Numbered from the stretch's first letter, positions 15,327-23,922 are shown. The stretch: 64,000 bases of DNA from an archaeon SCG-AAA382B04 (GCA_003034855.1 PZKD01000100.1:124001-188000); one strand, 5' to 3'. The notes: generated from the sequence alone by a model not told the origin. Made by a program: numbers and translations.

Positions 15327-16416
15327 ATATTTATTACCAATTTTCTTGTTGACAATAAGTTTTCTATTGGTTTCAACACCTGTAGTAGGACAGACAAATT
15401 CAACTGAAAACCTTAAGGCAGATATTCATCACATCACAATGCAATACAGCGAGCCACAAAACAGTCTAATAATTTCCCAAGTTGTTAATATTACAAATAT
15501 GGGAAATGAAACTTACATTGGAGAATTCCCTATAGATAAACCCGAGGACATGACAACGATGTCGAGTAGTGGAAATAACACTACAGTGAACCTAGGGCCA
15601 GAAGAATCAGTTAAAAGAAATGAACTCTACATAACACCCTTCAATGATAGCTTCAGATTCAGTTTAAATATTGAAGTAGAGACCCAGAATCTAATAATAT
15701 TAATGAGTCCTGAAAACCTGAATGGAAGTAATCCTAAAAACATTGTAGACATGGGCATAAATTCAATGGGAAATCAGAGTTATCGCACGTATTCCGGAGG
15801 TATGATGGGTGGAAGCATCTCCAGTGGAAGCGAAATAGCACTCACAGTTGAAAAGACGACACAAACATCCAATGGAGAGGGAGCTCCTAACGAGGATCCT
15901 GATAATCAAAATAGTTGGTTACTTCCTGCTCTACTAGCTGCAGCAGTTATAATTGGATTTGTAGCTTATTCACAAAGAGAAAAACTTTCAGTAGACAAAT
16001 TAGATTTAAGTGGTTCAGGTAGTCAAGAAAAAATAGACACCGATCAAATCAGTGTAAAGAGCTTGAAGAGACGAAAGAAATCATTACTCAAAAAAATTGA
16101 CAACCTAGATGAAAAATACGAAGAAGGAGATATCAGGGAAAAACGATACAATGAAAAAAGGAACTCTTACAAGGACGACTTAACCCAAGTTATGAAGAAA
16201 TTAGAGATGGCAGGGGCAACTGAAGAAGAAACAGAAGAAGAAAGCAAGGAAAAAGAAAAAAGTGAATTAGAAAGGAAGAAAGAAGAATTACTAGAAAAGA
16301 TCGATAACTTAGAGAAAAGATTAGAAAACGATGAGATTAGTGAAGAAGAATATGAAATCTTAGATGAGAGATATAGAGAAAAACTGAAAGATGTTATGAA
16401 AAAATTGGAGGATTAA
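15313..16416 (+). CDS. Secreted membrane-anchored protein with two SHOCT-like coils
   Basis: 367 residues. A signal peptide (LLPIFLLTISFLLVSTPVVG) is followed by an extracytoplasmic beta-rich domain of about 170 residues with many Asn-x-Ser/Thr sequons, a Met/Gly/Ser-rich linker (YSGGMMGGSISSGSE), one membrane helix (about 203-219) and a long charged tail carrying two SHOCT-like modules (LDEKYEEGDIREKRYNEKR and LEKRLENDEISEEEYEIL). It overlaps the preceding gene by 14 bases and is third in the ccmF-C operon. The shared tail with its neighbour suggests the two interact. Function unknown. Confidence 0.68.
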   Translation: MKKTRYLLPIFLLTISFLLVSTPVVGQTNSTENLKADIHHITMQYSEPQNSLIISQVVNITNMGNETYIGEFPIDKPEDMTTMSSSGNNTTVNLGPEESVKRNELYITPFNDSFRFSLNIEVETQNLIILMSPENLNGSNPKNIVDMGINSMGNQSYRTYSGGMMGGSISSGSEIALTVEKTTQTSNGEGAPNEDPDNQNSWLLPALLAAAVIIGFVAYSQREKLSVDKLDLSGSGSQEKIDTDQISVKSLKRRKKSLLKKIDNLDEKYEEGDIREKRYNEKRNSYKDDLTQVMKKLEMAGATEEETEEESKEKEKSELERKKEELLEKIDNLEKRLENDEISEEEYEILDERYREKLKDVMKKLED

Positions 16417-17057
16417 TAGCCATATCTTCCCCTAAGAGGGACAAAGGCACATCTTCCTTCTTTCTTATATTTTACTTTTCCTTTTTTCTTTTTTCCTATA
16501 ACTAGTTTTTGTCTTCTCTTACCTCCAACTGGTCCAACGATTTTACCGTTCTCAGCTAATTGTTCTTCTAGTGGTTTTGGCACTTCAGGAGCTCCTGCTG
16601 TCAGTAATATTCTATCATAAGGTGCTTTTTCTTCATATCCTGTAGATCCATCAGCTATTATTAATTCAACCTTTCCACTATACCCAGTTTTCTGTAGGTT
16701 TTGTTTAGCTTGATGGGCTATTGAATCTATTTTCTCAATAGAGTAAACCCTTCCTTCATCGAGTGTTTCTGCTATTACTGCTGCATTATATCCGCTTCCT
16801 CCACCTATCTCTAAAACCTTATCATTTGGCTCTGGATCCAATTTTTCAACTAATAACCCAACCATGTGTGGTGCACTAATCGTTTGGTTTTTTCCTATTG
16901 GCAAAGGACGGTCTAGGTAAGCTTTATCACGTTTATTTTGAGGTAAAAATAGATGTCTAGGAACTTTTCTCATAGCCTCAATAACCTTTTTGGTTTTTAT
17001 ATATCCTTGGTCACGAAGTTTCTTAACTAAGCTGTATCTTTTTTCTTCAAAACTCAT
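16413..17057 (-). CDS. pcm: Protein-L-isoaspartate O-methyltransferase
   Basis: 214 residues, normal for the family. N-terminal LRDQGYIKTKKVIEAMRKVP and PRHLFLP precede the substrate loop IGKNQTISAPHMVGLLVEKL. SAM motif I is VLEIGGGSGYNAAVIAE, followed by YDRILLTAGAPEVP. The enzyme repairs L-isoaspartyl residues in aged proteins in the cytoplasm. It converges on the secreted protein gene at 15313 with a four-base overlap. The opposite orientation to the liv operon leaves about 110 bases for divergent promoters. Confidence 0.93.
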   Translation of the reverse strand: MSFEEKRYSLVKKLRDQGYIKTKKVIEAMRKVPRHLFLPQNKRDKAYLDRPLPIGKNQTISAPHMVGLLVEKLDPEPNDKVLEIGGGSGYNAAVIAETLDEGRVYSIEKIDSIAHQAKQNLQKTGYSGKVELIIADGSTGYEEKAPYDRILLTAGAPEVPKPLEEQLAENGKIVGPVGGKRRQKLVIGKKKKGKVKYKKEGRCAFVPLRGRYGY

Positions 17058-17170
17058 ATCTTGTAAGGTACATTATTCTTCGTGGGAAGTAAACTTAATC
17101 TGTTTATCCGAAAATTTTAAGTTAAAAATGTGTTAATCACTAACAGTTTATTAGGTTTTCAGGGGAAATA

Positions 17171-18052
17171 ATGCTACAATTAATTCTAAATGGATTAATC
17201 ACAGGTTCGATCATTGCGTTAGGGGCAATAGGTCTAAGCATGATCTACGATATTTTGGGGTTAGTTAATTTTGCACATGGAGATTTCATGACTTTTGGAG
17301 GTTATCTCACCTTTTTTATTAGTTTAACTTTTTTAAGGCCAATATCATTTATTCCGCTAACCTATGATTTATTATTATCTGCAATTTTAGCTATCATTGG
17401 AGTTGGCTTATTTTCAATTTTACTAGATAAAATAATCTGGAAGAAACTTCGAAAGAAAGGAGCAGGAACAGTTACATTATTAATTACTGCTATAGGTATT
17501 GCTTTAGCTTTGAGAAATGGAATTGTTTTTATTTGGGGTAGTGGAACAATTAGCCTTGGAATTCCCATTAGCCAAGCAATCGAGATATTTGGACTTAAAA
17601 TCACTTTTTTCGAAATCATATCGATTTTGGTTGCAATTACCTTGATGCTTCTCTTAGATTTTTTATTAAAAAACACCAAGATTGGGAAGGCAATGCGTGC
17701 TCTCTCCGATAACCAATCCCTAGCTAGTATTACGGGAATAAATGTTGATAAAATTATTAGTTACACATGGTTTTTGGGTGGAGCATATGCAGCTACAGGC
17801 GGTATACTATATGGGTTGATAACCTCATTTAGACCGGATATGGGTTGGATTTTGCTCTTACCAATCTTTGCAGCTGTTATCCTAGGTAGCATTGGAAATG
17901 TCTACGGAGCGATGGTAGGGGGATTAATAATCGGTTTGGCTCAAGAAACCAGTTTAGTATTTATAGGATCAAGATACAAAATAGCTGTTAGTTTTCTCCT
18001 ATTGATTATTGTTTTACTAGTTAAACCAGAAGGAATTTTTGGAGGTAAATGA
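17171..18052 (+). CDS. livH: Branched-chain amino acid-type ABC transporter permease LivH
   Basis: 293 residues, eight or so hydrophobic segments. LGLVNFAHGDFMTFGGYLTF is the LivH N-terminal signature, and GAMVGGLIIGLAQE and LLVKPEGIFG close the protein as usual. It forms the membrane pore with LivM. AGGGGA lies eight bases before the ATG. The gene overlaps livM by four bases and heads the livHMGF operon. True substrates of this family include branched-chain amino acids but also urea and other amides, so the substrate is inferred only. Confidence 0.93.
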   Translation: MLQLILNGLITGSIIALGAIGLSMIYDILGLVNFAHGDFMTFGGYLTFFISLTFLRPISFIPLTYDLLLSAILAIIGVGLFSILLDKIIWKKLRKKGAGTVTLLITAIGIALALRNGIVFIWGSGTISLGIPISQAIEIFGLKITFFEIISILVAITLMLLLDFLLKNTKIGKAMRALSDNQSLASITGINVDKIISYTWFLGGAYAATGGILYGLITSFRPDMGWILLLPIFAAVILGSIGNVYGAMVGGLIIGLAQETSLVFIGSRYKIAVSFLLLIIVLLVKPEGIFGGK

Positions 18053-18945
18053 TTTTGCCTAGTTTAGTGAATTACTTTATTTACATTGGAATCATCATTG
18101 GAATTTATGGATTGTTTGCTCTTGGCCTAAATCTAGAGTGGGGATTCACTGGTATACTCAACTTTGGTCATGTTGCCTTCATGGGTATAGCTGCTTATAC
18201 GATGGCTATATTAAATATTGCTGGTTTAAACCTATTTATCTCTATAATAATTGGAATAGCCTTATCAATTGTAGCTGGAGTTTTAATTGGAGCGCCTACT
18301 TTAAAATTAAGGGGGGACTATCTGGCTATAGTTACAATTGCTTTTTCTGAAATAATTAGGTATTTCTATATAAACGAAGGTTGGTTAACTGGTGGTGCAG
18401 GAGGATTAAGTAATTTTAATCAATTATTAGGTTTCTTACCATCTCAATATAAACAGATAGGTTTCTTAATAGTTACTCTAGCTTTATTAGGAATTGTTTA
18501 TGTATTTCTAGAAAAATTAATAAACTCTCCATGGGGAAGAGTCCTTAAATCTATCAGAGAAGACGAAGAGGTTTCAAAAGCTCTTGGAAAAAATATCTAT
18601 AAATACAAAATACAGTCACTTGCCATTGGTTCAGGAATTGCAGGAATAGCTGGAATTCTACAAGCCTTTAATAATTATTTAGTGCTTCCAAGTAGCTATA
18701 AGCCACTAATTACTTTCTATGCTTGGATAATAGTTGTTTTAGGAGGAAGTGCAAACAATAAAGGAAGTTTAGTAGGAGCAATTATTTTTGTAGCTTTCTT
18801 TGAGTCAACCAGGTTTTTACCGCTTGGGGATGTAAGAGTTGGATCTCTTAGGATGATAATAATTGGCTTATTATTGATACTGTTAATGTTGTTTAGGCCC
18901 CAAGGAATACTTGGCAACAAGGAAGAACTTAAACTTGATATCTAA
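18049..18945 (+). CDS. livM: Branched-chain amino acid-type ABC transporter permease LivM
   Basis: 298 residues. NLEWGFTGILNFGHVAFMGI and the cytoplasmic coupling loop WGRVLKSIREDEEVSKALGKN are diagnostic of LivM, and the end is MLFRPQGILG. It starts with an ATG overlapping the livH stop (ATGA), indicating coupled translation, and is followed after 14 bases by livG. It partners LivH in the membrane. Confidence 0.93.
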   Translation: MILPSLVNYFIYIGIIIGIYGLFALGLNLEWGFTGILNFGHVAFMGIAAYTMAILNIAGLNLFISIIIGIALSIVAGVLIGAPTLKLRGDYLAIVTIAFSEIIRYFYINEGWLTGGAGGLSNFNQLLGFLPSQYKQIGFLIVTLALLGIVYVFLEKLINSPWGRVLKSIREDEEVSKALGKNIYKYKIQSLAIGSGIAGIAGILQAFNNYLVLPSSYKPLITFYAWIIVVLGGSANNKGSLVGAIIFVAFFESTRFLPLGDVRVGSLRMIIIGLLLILLMLFRPQGILGNKEELKLDI

Positions 18946-18959
18946 GAAGGGAGGTTATT

Positions 18960-19733
18960 ATGAATTCTATATTAACAATCAATGATGTTAAGAAATCTTT
19001 TGATGGAATAGATGCCCTAAATGGAGCTTCATTTGATGTAGAAAAAGGAAAAATAACTGGTTTAATAGGGCCAAATGGAGCGGGAAAAACCACATTATTT
19101 AACACCATAACTGGATTCATATCTCCTGAATCAGGTTCAATCAAATTTGAAGGCGAAGAATTGATTGGAAAACCCCCCTATGAGATAACAAGAAAAGGAT
19201 TAGCTAGGACATTTCAAATTACTAGAAGCCTCGACAAAATGACAGTGATGGACAACCTATTACTTGCACCAAGAGAGCAAACTGGAGAGAGTGTGATTTG
19301 GCCTATAATAACTCCAGGAAAAGTCGAAGAAGAAGAAATAGAGGTAAGAGAAATGGCTATGGATATATTGGAATTTTTTAATTTAGACGAACATAAAGAT
19401 GAATACGCTGGATCTCTATCTGGTGGTCAAAAAAAATTACTTGAACTAGCTAGAGTTTTGATGATTGAACCTAAAATGGTTTTGTTAGATGAAGCATTTG
19501 CAGGCGTTAACCCTTCTCTATCAAATAAATTAGTGGATTATATCAAACATCTAAGAGATGATCACGAAATATCTTTCTTATTAATAGAACATGATATACC
19601 TCTCATAATGGAAGTTTGTGAGGATATAATAGTCATGGCAAAAGGAGAAGTAATTGCACGAGGAAAACCAAAGGAGATAAAAAATAATCAAAAAGTTCTT
19701 GATGCTTACTTGGGAGTTGTTCATGATGAATGA
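18960..19733 (+). CDS. livG: ABC transporter ATPase LivG
   Basis: 257 residues. Walker A is GPNGAGKTT, the Q-loop lies in FQITRSLDKMTVMDNLLLAP, the signature is LSGGQKKLLELARVLM, Walker B is MVLLDEAFAGVNP, and the switch His is in LLIEHDIPLIMEVCE. This layout is that of LivG rather than LivF (longer, with the LARTFQ motif). GGGAGG lies just upstream of the ATG. Its last codons overlap livF. Confidence 0.93.
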   Translation: MNSILTINDVKKSFDGIDALNGASFDVEKGKITGLIGPNGAGKTTLFNTITGFISPESGSIKFEGEELIGKPPYEITRKGLARTFQITRSLDKMTVMDNLLLAPREQTGESVIWPIITPGKVEEEEIEVREMAMDILEFFNLDEHKDEYAGSLSGGQKKLLELARVLMIEPKMVLLDEAFAGVNPSLSNKLVDYIKHLRDDHEISFLLIEHDIPLIMEVCEDIIVMAKGEVIARGKPKEIKNNQKVLDAYLGVVHDE

Positions 19734-20433
19734 GATACTTAGAGCTAAAAATGTTTTTTCAGGATACACAGACCTCAATATTCTAGAGGGAGTTTCAATA
19801 GAGGTTGAAAGAGAAGAAATCGTTTCCATTATTGGACCAAACGGAGCAGGAAAATCCACATTATTAAAAACCATTTTTGGTTTATTAGAAACAAGAAAAG
19901 GAAAGATATATCTTAGAAATGAAGAAATATCCAATTTAAAACCAAATGAAATTGTTAAAAAAGGAATGGGATATGTTCCACAGTCTAAAAACATATTTCC
20001 CTCACTAACCGTGGAAGAAAACCTAGAAATGGGATCTTACATCGATGAAAGTGGTTTTGAAGAATCTAAACAAGAAGTTCTATCTATTTTTCCAGATCTC
20101 AAGGATAAGGTGAGTGCAAAAACTGGAGACCTAAGTGGTGGCCAACAACAAATGGTTGCCATGGGTAGAGCATTAATACTAGATCCTGATGTAATTTTAT
20201 TGGATGAACCTTCAGCAGGATTATCTCCTGAATTAGTTAATGTTGTCTTTGAAAAAATTAAAGAGATAAATAAAGCAGGAATGTCAATTTTAGTAGTGGA
20301 ACAAAATGCCAGAAAAATCCTAAAAGTTTGTGATAGAGGCTATGTATTAGAAATGGGAGAAAATCGGTTAAAAGGAACAGGAAAAGAACTATTGAATAAT
20401 AAAAAAGTAGAAGAACTTTACCTTGGCGGATAG
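19723..20433 (+). CDS. livF: ABC transporter ATPase LivF
   Basis: 236 residues from this start. Walker A is GPNGAGKSTLLKTIFGL, then GMGYVPQSKNIFPSLTVEEN, signature LSGGQQQMVAMGRALI and Walker B VILLDEPSAGLSPEL: a typical LivF. The start at 19723 (or the ATG three bases on) is chosen because GGGAG lies six bases upstream; a longer frame would run inside livG. The last transport gene of the operon, it ends with TAG and is followed by a hairpin with T-run. Confidence 0.93.
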   Translation: MMNEILRAKNVFSGYTDLNILEGVSIEVEREEIVSIIGPNGAGKSTLLKTIFGLLETRKGKIYLRNEEISNLKPNEIVKKGMGYVPQSKNIFPSLTVEENLEMGSYIDESGFEESKQEVLSIFPDLKDKVSAKTGDLSGGQQQMVAMGRALILDPDVILLDEPSAGLSPELVNVVFEKIKEINKAGMSILVVEQNARKILKVCDRGYVLEMGENRLKGTGKELLNNKKVEELYLGG

Positions 20434-20451
20434 TTCAAAAATAATATATAA

Positions 20452-20474
20452 AAAAAGGGATAAAAACCCTTTTT
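20452..20474 (+). terminator. Terminator of the livHMGF operon
   Basis: AAAAAGGG and CCCTTTTT form an eight-base stem with a seven-base A-rich loop, 18 bases after the livF stop, ending in a T-run. It lies just before the first transposon-end module. Confidence 0.6.
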
Positions 20475-20481
20475 ATCTTAG

Positions 20482-20534
20482 TGGTTGAGAAGACCCCCTC
20501 CAAAATCTTTGATTTTGGTAGGAGATGAATCAAC
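20482..20534 (+). mobile_element. IS200/IS605 right-end-like hairpin module (proximal)
   Basis: Plus-strand reading: GTTGAGAAGACCCCCTCC, hairpin AAAATCTTTGATTTT, then GGTAGGAGATGAATCAAC. The core is almost identical to the minus-strand module at 5678-5730, so both derive from one family. It lies on the livF strand, just beyond the operon terminator. Confidence 0.6.
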
Positions 20535-20956
20535 CCATGGGAGCTTAAACTTAAATTGAGTTGGGTTGAAGTTGAAGTGTTGGAGGGGAGCTACTTCTCC
20601 AACAAGGTTTAGAGGGTCCCTTTGTTTGGCAGTTTTTAGGTGCCAAGGTCTTTTGGCCTCACCTTACCAAGGGTGAGTTAGTTCCCATCGCCAATGTTGG
20701 GGCAGGCATTGAGACCATAGTGATGTTGCATACCTAGGGACTACGATGTCGGTGTGTTTCGTCCACTATGGTTTCCAAAGCCCGGTGGCTTGGGAGGCAC
20801 CCCAGAGTGTATTGTCAGACACTCAGCCCCAAACGTAGCTCTTCTGCCTCCACCCTAGAGGAGACAGCTTCGCTCAGGCTAATCTCCCACCCCTCTACGA
20901 GACTTTTTCAAGCCCTCTTCCTCACAAACGAAGTGAGTTAGGGAGAGGTAGTTGAC
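20535..20956 (+). pseudogene. Decayed 3' part of a TnpB-type element with its right end
   Basis: The sequence here is noticeably more GC-rich and structured than its surroundings. It carries a short translatable stretch (GDSFAQANLPPLYETFSSPL) of the kind seen in TnpB-element tails. It ends at 20909-20956 in a classical right end: CAAGCCCTCTTCC, hairpin TCACAAACGAAGTGA, then GGGAGAGGTAGTTGAC. Upstream are further inverted repeats (GTTGGAG/CTCCAAC near 20580-20605) and repeated stops, so no working transposase remains. In TnpB systems this 3' region doubles as the guide (omega/re) RNA scaffold. Whether that RNA is still made cannot be told. Confidence 0.5.
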
Positions 20957-22245
20957 TCTGGTGTTAGTTCTTGTGGTAGAGGTAATGTTTCTCCTAATTC
21001 AATCTTTCCTTCAGAGTTTATGCTCCATAATGCAAAGGTTGATGTCACGTCTCCAACTTCATTGAAGTCTTGCATTCCCCCAGAACCATAGAAATTGATT
21101 TCTTCTCCTTCTCTTAATAACTCTATTCCCTCAACAAGATCGAAAACCTCAGTTCCTGGTGAGTTAGCAACTTCCATTAGATTATTTTTTATGGCCGGGC
21201 CTGAAGCTTCTCCTGCTTTTTCCATGGCCAACATAATTAATGAAGCCGCATCGTATGAGTGTGGGACAAATGTGCTTGGTGCCTTACCAAATTCAGTGTC
21301 ATAATGTTGTTGAAAATCGTCATATGCATCTGAAGCAGCTCTTGGATCTGGTGTTGTTCCCATCATCCCTTCTGCTATGTAGCCTCCTCCTTCTTTTGTT
21401 CCAACTTGATCTGCTAAATCACCTGATCGAAGACCTTCTGATAATAACCAATCAGCTTCTTCTAGCATTCCATTTTGATATGCCTCTGAAAGAATTATTG
21501 ATCCCTCTTCAGGATATCCAACTAAAACCACCAAATCGGGGTCTCCTTCGGCTATTGTTCCAACCTCTGAGGAATAAGAGGATGCATCTCCAGAATATCC
21601 TACGGTGTTTATAACTTCCCCACCTAAATTATCTTGAAACCATTTTGTGAATTGGTCTGAAAAACCCTGACCATATGAGTTGTTTATGTATAGAGTACTT
21701 GCTGTTTCATAGCCTTTTTCTTTTTTGGCATATTTTGCCATAGCTGCTGCTTGTAGTTCATCTGAGGCACAGGTTCTCCAATAATAACCATTGTCTTCAA
21801 GTGTTGTAAAGTATGGAGAAGTATTTGATGGGGATATTTGCACAACTTCATTATTGATCGATGTTTCGACAATAGATTTAGAAACCCCGCTACCAGCTGC
21901 TCCTACAAATGCTGGAACAGCATTTACATTAACTAATTTTTGTAATGCTGAATTTGCTGCTTGTGAAGCGGTTTTTGAGTCTTCCTGTATTACTTCTATC
22001 TCTTTTTTTATTTTTTCACCATTTTCCTCTATTTGAACTCCACCATTGTTCTCATTTACTCTCATAACTGCTAATTTAACGCCATTGTTCATTGGGGGTC
22101 CAAAGTCTTTTAGGTTTCCAGATAGCGGTAGTAGTGATCCTATTGGGATTTTGTCGCTCCCTAAACACCCTGAGATTGGAACTGCTGTCATTGCAGCTCC
22201 TGCTCCAATGTATTTCAAAACTTCTCTTCTTGTTATTTTCTTCAT
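20938..22245 (-). CDS. livK: Branched-chain amino acid-type substrate-binding lipoprotein
   Basis: 435 residues. The N-terminus is a twin-arginine plus lipoprotein signal: TRREVLKYIGAGAAMTAVPI followed by SGC, so export is probably by Tat with lipid anchoring at Cys27. The body is a type I periplasmic-binding fold (IPIGSLLPLSGNLKDFGPPM, then VPAFVGAAGSGVSKS and DPDLVVLVGYPEEGS). It feeds the LivHMGF permease encoded convergently to it. The last residues (STTSP) and the stop are provided by the transposon right-end sequence at 20909-20956, so its original C-terminus may have been replaced. A 15-base palindrome precedes the start. Confidence 0.92.
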   Translation of the reverse strand: MKKITRREVLKYIGAGAAMTAVPISGCLGSDKIPIGSLLPLSGNLKDFGPPMNNGVKLAVMRVNENNGGVQIEENGEKIKKEIEVIQEDSKTASQAANSALQKLVNVNAVPAFVGAAGSGVSKSIVETSINNEVVQISPSNTSPYFTTLEDNGYYWRTCASDELQAAAMAKYAKKEKGYETASTLYINNSYGQGFSDQFTKWFQDNLGGEVINTVGYSGDASSYSSEVGTIAEGDPDLVVLVGYPEEGSIILSEAYQNGMLEEADWLLSEGLRSGDLADQVGTKEGGGYIAEGMMGTTPDPRAASDAYDDFQQHYDTEFGKAPSTFVPHSYDAASLIMLAMEKAGEASGPAIKNNLMEVANSPGTEVFDLVEGIELLREGEEINFYGSGGMQDFNEVGDVTSTFALWSINSEGKIELGETLPLPQELTPESTTSP

Positions 22246-22257
22246 TTGATCACACCA

Positions 22258-22272
22258 TGTGACAGTGTCACA
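22258..22272. promoter_or_regulatory. Perfect palindrome upstream of livK
   Basis: TGTGACAGTGTCACA is a perfect inverted repeat (7-1-7) centred 20 bases before the livK ATG, in the 62-base gap after flpA. Its position suits an operator for a dimeric repressor controlling livK alone. A hairpin in the leader is an alternative. Confidence 0.5.
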
Positions 22273-22307
22273 TATTCAGGGTTAAATGGTTTTTGATTAC
22301 TTAAAAC

Positions 22308-22946
22308 TTATCCATGATATCGCAGAAAAAGGGCCCAATGATCTTTATGGGTGGGTTTAAGACTTTTCTGATTAATTAATTCAAAATTATCTAAATTGGA
22401 TTTTTGGTTGTCTAAAATCTCTCTTGGAGAAGAATCCACGGCTATATTCTTGGTTTTTAATATTAAAATCGATTTAGCGTTTCTTTTTAAAAAAAACTTG
22501 GCATTCTTTTCGAAGATTTCTGCTTGATTCTTTTGGGAGACGTCTTGGTATAAGAAGTCGACCGAATTGATTAATTCCGAATAATCTTTTGGAGTTCTAG
22601 CGTCCCCTAATATTGGGTATATGTTTTCCCTTTCTTTACACCGATTAATTAATTTTTTTAAGGGTTTTTCTGAATATTCTACACCATATATCTTTCCATT
22701 CTCAGTTATATCTGATAGATGTGAAATTGTAGTTCCAGTTGAGGCTCCTAAGTATAATACATCTTGTATCGAAGAGAAATCTATTTTTAATCCTTTTTTT
22801 ATAAGACTAGCTAGTTTGCTTTTTTTGGGTGACCAATGCCTGTATTCCTCTTGATTTATTTTTTTTAATTTTTCTCCATGAACATTTTTCCCAGGTTTTA
22901 GGTTTTTTGTATAAAGTTCGCCATCTATTTGCTTTATATTACGAAT
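22308..22946 (-). CDS. flpA: Fibrillarin-like rRNA/tRNA 2'-O-methyltransferase, ATT start
   Basis: 212 residues read from 22946 to a TAA at 22308-22310. The family pattern is clear: DGELYTKNLKPGKNVHGEKL, YRHWSPKKSKLASLIKKGL, the SAM motif YLGASTGTTISHLSD and GKIYGVEYSEKPLKKLI. DFLYQDVSQKNQAEIFEKNA and LILKTKNIAVDSSPREI follow, then THKDHWALFLRY. It methylates RNA guided by box C/D sRNAs with Nop5 and L7Ae. Between the preceding in-frame TGA and this conserved N-terminus there is no ATG, GTG or TTG. GAGGTGAG lies six bases before an ATT, which I take as the start, overlapping the nop5 end by eight bases. The lack of an ordinary start explains why automated callers may miss it. Confidence 0.88.
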   Translation of the reverse strand: MRNIKQIDGELYTKNLKPGKNVHGEKLKKINQEEYRHWSPKKSKLASLIKKGLKIDFSSIQDVLYLGASTGTTISHLSDITENGKIYGVEYSEKPLKKLINRCKERENIYPILGDARTPKDYSELINSVDFLYQDVSQKNQAEIFEKNAKFFLKRNAKSILILKTKNIAVDSSPREILDNQKSNLDNFELINQKSLKPTHKDHWALFLRYHG

Positions 22947-23853
22947 TCTTTCTCACCTCTTCTAATCTTTGATTTAATTCTTCTTTAATTTCCCTAGATT
23001 TATCCTTTTTAGAAAAATAATCAATTCTAGTTGCTATGGCGATTTTTGAAGCTAGAGCTCTAGCTATTTTTCCTCTTTTGTCCCAATGGGTGTTTCTAAC
23101 ATATGGATGTTCGAAAATTATTCCATGTTTTGGAGGGGCAGAGCCATCTCTTAGGTGACGGAATAGGGCTTTTTCTGCTCCTAATACTTGTATAGTTCCT
23201 GATGGCTTTGTTGCTAATTTTTTGAGTCCTCCTGCTAGTGAGATTAGTTTGGCTCCCAAGATTTCTCCAGCGATTTTTGATGTGTTTGGTGCAAATTCTT
23301 TCATTTCAGCTTTTATGTATTTAGTTAATTTTTTACGTGTTTTTCTTTTCTCGATTAAAAGCTTTGAGATTTGTTTAATTGTTTCTTCCTTTTGTGTAGG
23401 GGAATCTTTCTTTTCGTATTTTTTGTATGTTGATTCAATATCCTCAGGTCCATCAAATAATTGTATGAAGTCATTTATGTTGTCTTCTAAAATGTTTATT
23501 GATTTATTTAGGTCATTTAAAAGATTTACAGATCTTATTATTGATTCTCCTTTCTCACTAAAACCTTTTTTAATTTTTTCTTGACTTAATTTTTTAAAGA
23601 AATCATTTGCTAAGGACCTATATTCGTCGGTGAATTCTTCCAATTTTTTGTTTTTAAATTTCTTTTCTAATTTCCGAGGAGGAGATTTTATTTCTTCATA
23701 TTTTTCTTGAAATTCTTTTAGCTTTTTTTCTTCTTCATCAAGATTGGTTTGAACTAATTTTTCGACATCTTTTGGGTATAGAAACTTTTCCTTTATCTCT
23801 AATCTTTCATTTATTACAAAAATCCCAAACCATGTTTTTATTAAATATTGCAT
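22939..23853 (-). CDS. nop5: Nop5 (Nop56/58 homologue), box C/D sRNP core protein
   Basis: 304 residues. An N-terminal domain that binds fibrillarin (KTWFGIFVINERLEIKEKFL), a long coiled coil (about 75-180) and the NOP domain follow in order. In the NOP domain, ELLGAKL-like GEILGAKLISLAGGL, KLATKPSGTIQVLGAEKALF and APPKHGIIFEHPYV contain the GAEKALFRHL signature. A basic tail ends the protein. It bridges L7Ae-bound C/D RNA and FlpA, with which it forms an operon. It diverges from pyrD with a 69-base shared promoter region. Confidence 0.95.
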   Translation of the reverse strand: MQYLIKTWFGIFVINERLEIKEKFLYPKDVEKLVQTNLDEEEKKLKEFQEKYEEIKSPPRKLEKKFKNKKLEEFTDEYRSLANDFFKKLSQEKIKKGFSEKGESIIRSVNLLNDLNKSINILEDNINDFIQLFDGPEDIESTYKKYEKKDSPTQKEETIKQISKLLIEKRKTRKKLTKYIKAEMKEFAPNTSKIAGEILGAKLISLAGGLKKLATKPSGTIQVLGAEKALFRHLRDGSAPPKHGIIFEHPYVRNTHWDKRGKIARALASKIAIATRIDYFSKKDKSREIKEELNQRLEEVRKNS

Positions 23854-23922
23854 GCAAATTCAATTCCTTCGCTTACACTAAAAATTTTAATAATGATTTG
23901 TGATGAACAATATAAAAGGATA

